Assembly: GCA_016987375.1 (NCBI GenBank)
Contig: PJRA01000444.1
Span: forward strand, 1,071,634 to 1,135,633
DNA from: Brachionus koreanus
Lineage: Eukaryota; Rotifera; Eurotatoria; Ploima; Brachionidae
Reading direction: 5' to 3'
Length of the DNA stretch: 64,000 nt
This document shows, in pieces, positions 24,392-35,438 of the stretch. The notes below the pieces were generated by a model. It worked only from the letters and a program-made list of their open reading frames with translations. It did no database searches and was not told where the DNA came from. The position numbers and the translations under genes are program-made. Every line of letters starts with the position of its first letter. Position 1 is the stretch's first letter.

Positions 24392-24888
24392 CTAATTAAG
24401 ACCATCTAAATTTAAATCATTATTGAAAATATTTTGATACACTTGAGGATTGAGATTTAAAGAACTAGTATCTTGATAGCTAATATCTGTTTTGTTTGCA
24501 TTTACCCCATTCATCAAGTCTTGTTTCTGATCTAGCTTACTTAAATCAAAAGTACACATTTCTTTGTATGAATTGAGCATTTCATTCTCTTTTTTATATT
24601 GATTCAGTAATTTTTGATAATACTCTTGTTGCTCTGAAAGACTCATGTCAATTCCGGGTATATTTTCTAAAAGTGCACGGGCTTTTTCAAATTTTGTCTT
24701 CAATTCGTTTATTTTTGGTCCTAATTTGGATGGATTATTTTCAAAACTAAATTCGAATAGAAATCAAATTTAATTAAAAAGAAATTTTCGATTTTAAAAA
24801 ATAAAAACCTTTTCATAACTTCATAAATTTCTGTCAAAAAATTGAAATTTTGCTTGTAGTTTTCGATGTTGGGTATATTTTTATCCAT
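24392..24888 (-). CDS. MED9: Mediator complex subunit 9
   Basis: Two exons (24888-24809, 24746-24392) give 144 aa, almost the length of human MED9. The intron starts GTTTTT. MED9 is a small helical subunit of the Mediator middle module, which links activators to RNA polymerase II in the nucleus. The family core is clear: INELKTKFEKARALLENIPG, then a helix rich in Gln and Leu, then NSYKEMCTFDL, which aligns with the end of the animal domain. About 40 extra polar residues follow. A Met seven codons upstream (24909) is an alternative start. The gene ends about 500 bp from the eRF3 gene's start of coding on the same strand order, with no overlap. Confidence 0.85.
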
Positions 24889-25104
24889 ACTTGTGTTTTT
24901 TTTTACCAATGTTTATTTATGAAATTTTTTTTATTCAATAAAATTTATAGCATACTATTGCTATCGTCTGAATATTTAAATAATAAAACGTGCAGTTTAG
25001 TTTTATTCTTTATTTTTGAAATATCTGGAAAGATTTAATAAATTTCTTTTAGAATGGAAATTTAAATAATTCCATTGTGTTTAAATATTTTAATTTGAAA
25101 AGAC

Positions 25105-27208
25105 TTATTCGACGATTTTTAACACTTTACCGACAGCAACTGTTTTGCTCTCATATCTCAGAGTAAATCTGCCTAATTGTGGAAATAACTTAAATGGTTC
25201 CATGCAAACAGCTGTATTATTTCCTAAAACTTCAAATCGACATATTGCTATTTGATCTTGTTTGATGAATTTAGGCCTATTTTTAAGATCTTTTTCTCCG
25301 GTTTTTTTGTCCACAAGACCAATTATAAGTCTAATTTGAACTTCACAAGTAGCAGCGTGTATATGCATTATCGAGTTGAAGCCAGACGTTATGATTGATG
25401 GATAGTCTAAAATAATAACCTTGGTGCAAAAAATTATTTAATCATTTAAAAAAAAAAGCAAATTGATTATAAGTTTACTTGAGCATCAAAAACTTTAGCT
25501 ACTTGACAAAAATCTTTTAAATCACAAAGAACAAATCCTGGCGAAATTTCCTTAAAAAATCAAGTTGTTTAACATCGATAAAACATTTTCATTTTTAGTT
25601 TAATACTTCTTCTTCAATTCCTTTTAGTTTTAATTTAACATTGTCACCACAGACGGCAGAATCGGTTTCTTCTTCTTCATAATAAATATTTACTACCTCA
25701 ACTTTTACTTTATTTGGCATAACAATTAGCTTTTCGTTTAATTTTATCATTCCCGATTCAATTTTGCCCATTACTAAAGTTCCCATATCCTAAAAATTTT
25801 GAAAAAATTTTATTTAGAAAAAATTTTATTTTAAATGACAAAAACCTTGTATTTGTCAATTAAAGGCATTCGAACTGGTCCATTCACAGTTCTATTAATA
25901 GTTGGCAACGAGTCCAAATAGTCAATAAAACACGGAGCACGGTACCATGGACAAATAGATTCAGAAGCCGGTTCTTTAATAAATGCACCAGTAAAGCCAG
26001 AACATGGCATAAAGTGTGTATCTTTGCCTGGTTGAAAACCACACTTTTTCAAATATGGGCTTAGTCTTTCTTTGATTTCTTCATATCGACCTTGGTCCCA
26101 ATTTACGGTCGAATCATCCATTTTGTTCACTAAAACGATTAAATATTTTACACCTGCTGTCTTAACTAACATAGCATGCTCTCTAGTTTGTCCACCGCGT
26201 TCAAAACCGGTTTCGAATTCACCTTTTCGAGCTGAAATAACAAGGACAGCAATATCAGCTTGTGATGCGCCACCAATCATGTTGGGCACAAAACCCTTAT
26301 GGCCTGGTGCATCCAATATGATAAAATGTTTTTTTTCCGTTTCGAAAAATGCTCTTCCAACTTCAACTGTTTTTCCTTTTTCTCTTTCTTCTAAATTTGT
26401 GTCCAAAGCCCATGACAAATACCACGATTCACGATTTTTTTCTTTGGCTTCACGTTCATATTTTTCAAGTGTCCTTTTATCAACCATACCGGTTAGAAAC
26501 ATAATTTGACCTCCTATGGTAGATTTACCAGCATCTACGTGGCCACAAAATATAACATTTATTGCCTCTTTTTTTGGTTTATATTCACGTACCACTATTT
26601 GCTTTTTTGATGGCTTGGTGACCTCAGTGGCATTTTCATTTTCAGTCGTTCCATCACCATTTACTTCATCATCACCATCTTTATCCCACTCCTCATCTTC
26701 TTTAATGGAGGAAACTGATGGAGCAACACTTTTTTCTATTTCTACTGAAGATTCTTGTTTTGGTTCACTGTTTTTTTCCTCAACTGATTTGGTTGTGAGT
26801 TTTTCCTTGAGATCAGTTGACAAATTTTGAACCGATTTTTCGTTAGATTGTGTCTTAGATGGTTGATTTGATGTTGGTTTTGAAGCTGATTGTTGAGGAG
26901 GTACCGAAGATTGATTTGGTGGCTGATTGAATTGTTGAGGATAATTTTGTGGCGGCATATTTGCAAATTGATTCTGAGGCGCATACGGCTGCCGATATTG
27001 TTGCATCGGAGGCCCTTGTTGGAAATAAAGTGGTGTCATCTGAGATGGAATTTGGGGCATAGATATTTGCGGCCTTGGTTGTCCAGCATTTGGAATATTG
27101 ACTTTAAAAAAACTAATTTAACTGATTAATTAAATTTTTTGATCCTAGCTTACATTTTGGAACAAATTCAGGAGCATCTAGGTTAAAATTTTGTTGCCAG
27201 TTGGACAT
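25105..27208 (-). CDS. GSPT1: Eukaryotic peptide chain release factor GTP-binding subunit eRF3
   Basis: Five exons (27208-27154, 27101-25846, 25789-25607, 25550-25479, 25419-25105) give 626 aa. eRF3 is the GTPase that works with eRF1 to end translation in the cytosol. Its N-terminus reads FNLDAPEFVPKFN, which fits a PAM2 motif for poly(A)-binding protein. A Gln/Asn/Pro-rich stretch follows (~residues 25-80), then a Lys/Glu-rich acidic linker. The GTPase domain has GHVDAGKST, DAPGHKGFVPNMIGG and NKMDD. The two C-terminal beta-barrel domains are complete to the end (GKVLKIVE). The layout matches animal GSPT and yeast Sup35. The start is fixed by the PAM2-bearing first exon. Introns are about 50-60 nt, and one donor is GTTTTT. 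Confidence 0.95.
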
Positions 27209-27929
27209 TTTTCCGATTTTTTAAACCTCTAGAAAAAAATCTAAAAAAAAAAGTGATAATGAAGAGAAATTATTTAGTTATATCTGTGAATGTTCTGCAA
27301 AAAAAGTAAGTTATTCAATTAAATCAATAAAAAGCATGAAAGAATTTGTATGAGCTTTTAATTTCTTAAATTTATTAAGTAAATATTAAATTTATATTGC
27401 ATTGTATTTAATGTAATATTATATGTAAAAGTATTTGAAAAAAATTGAATTTAATTGTGAAATAAATTTTAAGATGCACATTGAAATTTCAAATTATTGT
27501 GCAAATACCTATTTAAAAAAAATTATGATCAAAATTTATATTTATAAAATCAGACTAAACGAAGATTATTAATATATATGTTAATAAGATTTTGAATGCA
27601 TATTTGCATTAAAACATGTGTCAAAGAAAATGTCTTTAATTAATTTTAAGAATATATTTAGCTTAAATTTTAAAAATTATATGTAATTCATTATTTCAAT
27701 CAATGGTATTTTAATAGGATTACTTCAGGACAAAATGTATTTAAATTGATTTTTTTCTCTTTATTTTAATTAATATCTTTCAAAAGAAGCCTTAAATTAA
27801 TTTTATTTTAATAAAAAAAAATATGAACACTGTAAGCCGGTAGATATTTGCTTATATAGAATTTTTATTTAAACCAAAAAAAATTAATAAGAAAATTATT
27901 TAAAATTTTTCACTTTACCTAATTTTAAG
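27209..27929. other. Upstream region of eRF3, nothing recognised
   Basis: AT-rich sequence that would hold the promoter and 5' UTR of the eRF3 gene. No motif stands out. Confidence 0.3.
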
Positions 27930-28163
27930 GTATTGTGAATTTTGGAAACAAAAACCAAAACTAAAATTTTAAATTGAAATGTCTTATATTTTACAGATCT
28001 AAGTTTGTATGACTAAGTTTTCGCAATAACTCTACATTTTATGATACAAACTTTGTATCAACTACAGTATCAATCAATTACAGAACCAATTAAGATCAGT
28101 AGAAAATAAGACATTTCAATTAATAATTTTAGTTTTGGTTTTTGTTTCCGAAATTCAAAATGC
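27930..28163. repeat. MITE-like inverted-repeat element
   Basis: The left arm (TGTGAATTTTGGAAACAAAA ... GAAATGTCTTA) and the right arm (TAAGACATTTCAAT ... TTTGTTTCCGAAATTC) are reverse complements over about 70 bases with a ~90-bp centre. The outer ends resemble those of the 39837-40182 element (TGTGAATTTTGGA), so the two may belong to one superfamily. Confidence 0.75.
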
Positions 28164-28296
28164 AGAATTTTAAAGCATTTGTATCGGTAATAAGATATTG
28201 AAAATAGATAGAAAATAATTAATATCCACTTTATAATCATAAATTTTTACCGTCAAAAATATCAACTAAAAATTTATTTTTGTATAAAAACTAAAT

Positions 28297-28600
28297 ATGA
28301 AAATCATCTATCAAATATCCTTATTATCGGTGCTAATAAGAATAAAAGAGAACCTAATAAGAGATGAAATGGTAAGGTATTTATTGGAACACAAATTACT
28401 GCATGTTCATCAACAAGAATATGTGCATTCTAAATCCTGGGTAAGCAACTTGCTTGGAACTCTAACAAGTCCATCATCACTGAGGCCTTGAATAGAGGAT
28501 TCAGTGCTAAGTTTAGATTTTTTTATTCAAATTGATAAATGGTTTTGTGACCAGGAAGGAGATCAATGTTGAAATAAACAACATTCATGCTATCAATTTA
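28297..28600 (+). mobile_element. Non-LTR retrotransposon RT fragment
   Basis: An open stretch reads IRDEMVRYLLEHKLLHVHQQ, then SWVSNLLGTL, which matches the segment of non-LTR reverse transcriptases that precedes the first catalytic Asp. An EALNRGFSAK-like block follows in another frame and then breaks down. It is a short, dead fragment. Confidence 0.65.
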
Positions 28601-28870
28601 CAATAATATCTATTTGATATAAATTGACCTAGTTAAAAAAAATCTGATTTTAATTTATCAATTTTTTTTTTACTCTTGGAAAAAAATCCATAAATTTTTA
28701 TTTTATTTTCAAAAAAATCTCAATTCCAAATATTATTAATAATCTAAATTTTCATTTAAATTTAATAAATAATTAAGATAAAGGCACGAGCTTAGTGATA
28801 AACCGTCAAATTTTTTATTTTTTCGAAATATAATAATTTTAAAATAAATAATTTAAAATCTTGAAAATTT

Positions 28871-29054
28871 TTATCTTAATAATTGCTGTTCCTTGGCCTT
28901 TTTAGCACAACCACATTCTTTAGAAGATTTGTCTTGCAAGAAAATATTTAAAATAAAATAAAATAATTTAAAAAAATACCCATAAATTTTCTACAAGGAC
29001 AAAGAACAGAACAGTCACAAGGCTTTTTTTGTTTCAAACACTCGCATTCATCGC
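28871..29054 (-). CDS. Short Cys-rich protein with four CxC motifs (metallothionein-like), 5' incomplete
   Basis: Two exons (29054-28980 and 28932-28871) with a 47-nt GT-AG intron encode 44 residues up to a stop. They contain exactly eight Cys in four CxC pairs: DECECLKQ, PCDCSV, LCPCRK and ECGCAKK, among many Lys. This spacing and composition is what metallothioneins use to bind metal ions in the cytosol, although no family signature can be matched by eye. The first exon is not found: the frame is closed just upstream by a stop, and a MULE relic starts within 150 bp. The gene may have a distant 5' exon or may have been cut off by the insertion. Keeping all eight Cys and a clean intron speaks for a real gene. 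Confidence 0.5.
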
Positions 29055-29199
29055 CTTTGAAAATAATTGAGACTTATAATATCTATAGGAGCAAATCAAT
29101 TATTTTTTTTTATCAAATCAAAAACTATCTAATTTATTTTTTAAAGCAGCTTTTTTTATTCCAAAAAGGAGCAGAATGAATTCATGAGAATCAAAGATA

Positions 29200-29885
29200 A
29201 TATGTTGTTGTATGTTTGTCTCATGTCGAAAGAAAAATTGAAGAGAACATCAAAGGTATTGTTCAAGATTTAAAGCAGAAAATTGTTAATGATTTCAGAC
29301 TCATTCAATCAACTGCTTCAAAACAGAATTTCCATCAAGCATCTAGACTTTTGTCATCAAAATGGAATCAACTCAACAATCCAAATATGCGCATTTTTTT
29401 GATTATTTTGAGCATCAATGGATGTATGAGCATACAATCGAATGATTTGAGGAGTATGCTGAAGGTTCTTACAAGTACAAAAAAACGATTGACACTATCA
29501 GGATATATGCAACTTTATGAGACCGGTTACCACTTAGAGACTTTGTCAGAGTTATGGATCTATTGATAGAAACGTGGTCAAAATATAGAAATCCAAATTT
29601 TGAAACGATGACGAAGTTCAAAACAATACCAGAGCTTTAACTGGTGCAAATCTAAAAAACGAATTGTTAAAATAAAACAAGAAGAAGAATTTAGTGGTTA
29701 GATGCATGGTAGCGTCTGAGAAGAGTTACATAGAAACTACAAAAAAAAGTTGTCGTATTTATTTAAACCCTTCACAGTTGAGTCAGTTACTAGCACGATT
29801 TTAGTTACACAATCGACTACTGACACTAATTTTTCTCAAAAAAGAAGTCGAGGTCGTTCAAGAAAAAGCATTTCAGTTAAATAAG
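29200..29885 (+). mobile_element. MULE transposase relic (C-terminal part)
   Basis: Readable in alternating frames: a KWNQLNNPNM-type block (~29361), then EHQWMYEHTIE and EEYAEGSYKYKKTIDT (~29411-29500), then LRDRLPLRDFVRVMDLLIE-like sequence (~29517-29572). This is the conserved C-terminal region of Mutator-like transposases. After it comes a Ser/Arg-rich tail (KRSRGRSRK) and a stop near 29884. At least two frame changes make it inactive. Confidence 0.7.
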
Positions 29886-30622
29886 ACGGTGTGAAATCAA
29901 AAATCAAAATAAATACACTAAATTAGTTGATTGTTTAATTAAAAAAAATTATCTTTTTTATATCTGTGTTTTATTTTATTTTAATTTTGCTTCTATTAAA
30001 AAATATTTCTGCTGCTCCTAATTAATACAATAATGCTTCTTTTTTTTTTATTCTGAAAAACAATAATTTGCTCCTCGAAAATATAAAAATTACTATAATT
30101 ATTTTTCAATAATTATTAGCTATTTTCCTAATATTTGCTGATCTATTTAGCTCAAAAGTTGCAAACTTTAGGATTCTTATCCATTTTTTTTTACCAAGTT
30201 TTCAGATTAAAAAATAAAATAAAAAAAAAAATTTTTAAATTTAATTTTTTATTTTAGGATAATAAAATAAGGAAAAATAGTCAATCCTAAATATTCTATA
30301 TTTATCAAAATTAAGATTTTTATATTTAGCTCTTTAGAAAAAATAAAAAAAAATTCATTTCATTTCGAATTTATTTTTAATAAATTAAATAAAACACTCA
30401 ATTTTTGTTTAAAAACTACAAATTTTAAAATTATTTCAATATTTTATTATATAACAATTTTTCAGCTAGAAATATTATTCAGTAGAAACAAAAATCAAAA
30501 ATTTATTCACTAAATTAAATGCTTTTTTTTAAATAATTGAAATTACTTAAAATAAAAAAATTAGGGAAAAATAAAATAAAACTTCAAATTGCACTCGTTT
30601 AAGACGGATCAAAATATTATGC
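29886..30622. other. Intergenic spacer
   Basis: Very AT-rich. Nothing recognised. It contains the 3' flank of the TBC-domain gene. Confidence 0.3.
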
Positions 30623-33600
30623 TCAAATATAATCACATTGCTCAATTAAATCCTGATTTGTGGGAATTTTGTTTGATTTATTAGGTGACAAATCAAGCTT
30701 ATTCAATTGTGGTAAAAGGTCACGATTAGGTACTTGGGCAATCATTGAATAATTTTTCAAAGTATTTTTCAAATCATTTTGCTGTTGAATATTTGCTATT
30801 CGAAGGGAATGATTTTGAATATTTTGTTTTATGGGCGAATTGTATGACCCAGTAGCCGAAGTTTTTAGAAATTCGCCTGGTTGAATGAAGCTTTTTTGTA
30901 GACCTCTGAGAGAAGCAGTCCGCTTACTATGACCTACTGTGACAGTACTTATGTTTGACTTATAATTTGTAGGCGGTACATTCACTCGAGTATAAATGCC
31001 ATGAGGACTACGAACATATTCATTTATTTTACCTGTGGATAGAATCCTTGCCATACCGTTGCTATAATAGTCCGGATTAGTCTTAATACAAGCAACATTG
31101 TTAGAATTCGTTTCAGAATTTATCAAAGTTCCCGATGAAGTGTGCGGAATAGATAGAATACTAGCCGTATTATTCAAACAGGATTTTGAAGATGCCGTAG
31201 AGCCATGAATTTGGCGGCTATTTGGCGAAATGATATGAGTAATCAATGCAGAAGATGATGAAGAAGTTGTTTTGGCATTTACAGTCAACTGTTTGTGTTT
31301 AGGGCTTGATTTATGCAAAGAATTCGAACTATATTTTAATGGACTTGCTTTTGGGTTTAAAAAAGAAGTTTTATGCTCTTTTAAATTCTCATAATCAGAC
31401 ATTTGATTTGTAAATGAGCTAGATGATGCCGAATTTTTTGAATTTATTTTATTTGTTGAAGCATCAATTGAATTTATCGATCTATGTGGTGAAGACTGCC
31501 GAGTCATGTTCGAAATCATGGACTCGATGTCCATATCATCATCATATTCGCTTAATTTTGACGGATTCAAGTCATCGTCCGAGTCCAAGTCATCGTCGGA
31601 ATCTTCATCATCTGTGAGCAAGTCAATTTTGCTCCCATCAAGCTTTTTTTTTTCTTCTCTCTTCTTTTTTTCCGTTTCAAGTCTATTCTTAGCAAGTTGC
31701 TTTAGTTGTTCGTCACGTTCTTCTTCACTAATACTGTTTTTTGCTTTTTTTTCCGCCAGTTTATTAAGAAACTCTTGATTATCCATTAGTTTTAAATCTC
31801 CAAATGGCAAGCTTGGTAACTCATTTGCCGGAATCGCTTCAACCAAAGCGTTTTCGAATTTATAGCGTAGTAATTTTTCGATGCACTCATTCAATTTTTC
31901 CATGACTAGATCGTCACTAAAAACAAAATTTTCTGGCAGTTTATGATTTAAAAATTCGTTTATCTTGTCCATATCAAATTCTTTCTGAAGTAAAGTTTCT
32001 AAAAGCAAAGAATGGTTAGTAAAAATTTGCACACATGTCCAAGGATCTTACTTTTGTGCATTTTTAAAATACAATATGACATAGCTAATATAGTGATGTC
32101 ACCTTTTAATAAATATACGTCCCAAACTCGTAGAACTAATGAGAATGGTAGCTATTAAATTTTAAAATTAGAATTTTATTTTATTTTAGCTAATAAATTA
32201 AGATTAAATCATACCGCGTCTAAAAAACACTGTAAAAACCATTTTGTTGTATAAATTAACGGCGTTATATTACATTTAATCTAAATCATTTAAAAAATTA
32301 AAATTTGTTTGTTTTTTTTTTTAAATTGTAAATATGATCAAAAATATATATCTAGTGAAGACTTTTTTCGCGATTTAAATAAATAAAATTTAATTTTAAA
32401 CTCAGTGTTTTAATTTTTTCAATTTTTTATTTTTAATGTTTACAATAAAATAAATTTTTTAGATAAAAATGAATTCTTTGTCAATTAATATATTAAATTA
32501 AAATTTACGATAGAATCTAAAATACTGAAAAAGTTAGAACTATTTATTTAGAATTTTTTATCAATAGTGTTTAGTATCATCAGCGACGGCCACTTATTAG
32601 TGTTGGCCGTGTACAAAAACAAAATTTAAAAAATTTTCAAATATAAAAATTTGATAGAAAAAAGAATTGAGTATAAGGAAAAAAGCTAAAAATTAGAAAA
32701 AAAATTTTTTTCTCTCGCGGCCGACACCAAATTATGGCGGTCCAGTGGCCGTCACTGACGGTACTATTTTTTAAGTCCTTAAAAAAATTTTTATTATACC
32801 TGCAAGCAATAAATTACATTTTTCCTCATCTCAAAAAAAAATTCGCCCAAATCTCAATCAATTAAAATAGAAAGTAATTCTAACAGGGTTTAGCTAGCCA
32901 GTCCCCTAACTCTTCTTCTTTCCTTTTAGATACTGAAGAGATACACGAATCGGAAATCAAGATCACAAGAATGGAACAAGCGCAGAACGACAACACCGAA
33001 TTAGCCGCAACCGTCAGTCAACTCACGTTGATGATGACAGATGTGCAGCGACAAATCAATATTCTAGCAACAGCAACTTTCACAAGCTCAACATCTGTAC
33101 AGGACCGACTGAATCCAAGGTAGGAGAATTAATTTCTTCAGGACCCTCTCCAAATTATGTGGTAATGGCAGAGGAACCTCCAGGGCCTCATGAGATCTAA
33201 AAACAACTCGCACTTTAAAGCGAGAGATTATCACGAACTTGAGGTCCATTTAGGTGTTTTTCCCTCTCTAGAACGCCTCCCAGAGAATGCTGCTCTCAAA
33301 TTAAAGAAGCGCATCCATCTTTATTACGTAGTAAGTAAGGTAGGCTGGGAGAAAGCCTTAAAATTTTTCGATGTAAGAGACCTAGCAGATAAAGCGGCGT
33401 TCATCCCTCAGAGGGATAACGTCATAGTAATTAAAAACCCTCGGGAAAAATCGTCTTTAAAAGGGAGGACCCCTAACAAGACAACTAGAAGAAATCGAAG
33501 TCGCACCAAAAGCAGGGTGCGATTTCAATAACCTCGCCAGACTTCCGCCGTACGTCCGGGACGTGTTAACATCAAACGTCCTAATACCCACCGAGGACAG

Positions 33601-35438
33601 ACCGGCTTACACTAGGATACATATGTGGGAGTTTGGTCGCCTCATAATTAGGAAATACTTTTGGGACGACATTACAAATCAATATTTCTTTGTTTAGTCA
33701 GGTGGGTATGAAGAGATACCCGAATAATCCGAGGATCCTTCGGATAACTCTTCAGATGAAAATGAACTCCTGCAACAACCTCTGCCAACCACGAATCCTC
33801 CGGCATCTCCTACTCCTCCATCCTCTTCACACGACAGTTCTTCTATTACAGATTCTCCTGGTCCCGCTTCTATTAGATTTAGGCCCCTGCAAATGACTTA
33901 TGCGGAACAAGAGAGAATCAAAGCTGACGCATACTTCTCTCCTCCAACGTCAGTTAGAAAAAAACGAACAGTTCCCCTTCCTAAGGGTCTGTTCAATAAA
34001 TTAAAAGACGGGCTTAGGATTCGGACCAATAAGGGGTCAGCCCGCACTAAGCACATATTTTCTACAAATATTTAATTTTATTTTTTCTTCAAGAAGAAAA
34101 TATCATAATATAAGTACATGATTTAATAAATACTGATTACTTTATTGGATTCATTTATTGGACTAATTAAAAAAAAACAATCATTTAAAATTAATTGATT
34201 TTTTTTTTCAAAAATGTTTGCAATTTTAGTCTTAATTCACTAAATATTGGGCTAATGAAAATTAGTAGAAAAAATACAATGATGAAAGGAGTTCAAACTT
34301 ACGAATTTCTTGTGAATTTTTGGTAAAAGAGTTTTTATAATCATTTCGTGTTTGTCTGAATAACGGATAAGCTTTGGGAATCCACTTTTGAATAAACCGT
34401 GCATCGAATATTTTGAATTGGACATCAATTGAGACAAAGCCCAAAATGTTTGCTACATAATTTTTCTTTTAATGTTGATATGATTTTTTTTAAATTATTA
34501 CCTCTTCATCGGACAAATACATTAGCAACAATGCTGTTAATGTCGACATTCCTTGACAATATCCAATTTCAGTATTATATACAGAATAGGCGGCTAAAAC
34601 ATTATACAATTGCCTTTGTCTAAATTATTTATGATAAAGTTAACATTATTACGGCAATTTAAAGAATTTTAAAACCTTTGACAATATCTTTTCTTATAAG
34701 CATAGTTGTTACGAAATGTTCGATTTATATCCAGGTCTATTTGTCTTAGTTCCAACGAATATTTTCTAGCAAAATTCTTCATTTTCTAAAGAAAAAAGCT
34801 TTTAATACGCTTTTTAAAAATAAAAAGACAAATCTGACTTCATAAACACCTGGTTGAGACTTTATTTGGCTTTCAATATCCAATATTTTAAACCATGCTA
34901 CATTTCTCATCGAGTTCGGAATACCCTTGAATACACGACTGACCAATTTATCGCTGTATCTTTGTTTGTTGAGAACACAATGCTTTGACCAATCTTTGAT
35001 CATTGAACGCCACTTGAATTCTCTCAATTTCTCGATATTGTTTCGTTTTTGCTCAACATCGCTTAACTGAGGCGGCAATTTTGCATTACTAAAATCAAAT
35101 TATTAAATCGTTCTTTTTTTTGTTTTTTAATTTAAATATTTATAAAATTACTGAATGAATCCAAATTTATCTACTCGATCAAGTAAGTCGGGTGTGTTTA
35201 ATTCGAAATCTACGTTGTCATTTGAATAACCCTTTTTTTTTTTTTAAATTAGAAAAAACTACATTGTGAAACATAAAATTTTAAAATAAATTTACATTGT
35301 CATATGCAGCGTTAATTTCTTGGCGATCTTTTTCAATCCGCCGAAAGTCTTCATCAGTTCCATTTGCTAGAAAAAAAATTTCTTTTAACTTTTTTTTTTT
35401 TTCAAATTTAAGAACAAATTACCTAATCGTTTTGCCAT
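30623..35438 (-). CDS. USP6NL: TBC-domain Rab GTPase-activating protein, USP6NL/RN-tre type
   Basis: Ten exons join in phase: 35438-35423, 35366-35296, 35231-35152, 35088-34839, 34785-34676, 34619-34502, 34452-34303, 32280-32215, 32151-32052 and 31998-30623. They give 778 aa. The N-terminal block ([15 protein letters not shown]) and the TBC domain match RN-tre, a GAP for Rab5-family GTPases in endocytic traffic. The arginine finger is in IDLDINRTF, the glutamine finger in GYCQGMS, and [15 protein letters not shown] and [14 protein letters not shown] follow. After the domain come [12 protein letters not shown] and an acidic run ([15 protein letters not shown]). A Ser/Asn-rich disordered tail of over 300 residues follows. 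Intron 7 is 2,022 bp, about forty times the usual size here, and contains a repeat and a foreign-looking island. Confidence 0.92.
32568..32768. repeat. Short inverted-repeat element (MITE-like), copy in intron
   Basis: The ends are inverted copies: TATCATCAGCGACGGCCACT on the left, and on the right the complement reads TACCGTCAGTGACGGCCACT. Inner GGCCG/GACACC segments also pair. A second copy of the same family is at 47045-47210. It lies in intron 7 of the TBC gene. Confidence 0.75.
32890..34080 (+). mobile_element. GC-richer coding-like island of unknown origin within an intron
   Basis: This block has visibly higher GC and normal codon texture beside very AT-rich flanks. Coding-like segments on the + strand are a helical/coiled-coil segment from 32971 ([18 protein letters not shown]), a 113-codon frame 33190-33531 ([20 protein letters not shown], basic C-terminus), a segment 33516-33690 ([16 protein letters not shown], then [13 protein letters not shown]), and a Pro/Ser-rich part leading into [18 protein letters not shown] to a stop at ~34073. 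Stops and frame changes separate the pieces. No RT, protease, integrase or transposase motif is seen and no long flanking repeats were found. It resembles a structural (Gag-like) polyprotein fragment or another acquired gene. The family is not recognised. Confidence 0.5.

Noticed and set aside
26072..26830. Long plus-strand frames opposite the eRF3 GTPase and linker region
   Set aside because: They are antisense shadows of the eRF3 coding sequence with no features of their own.
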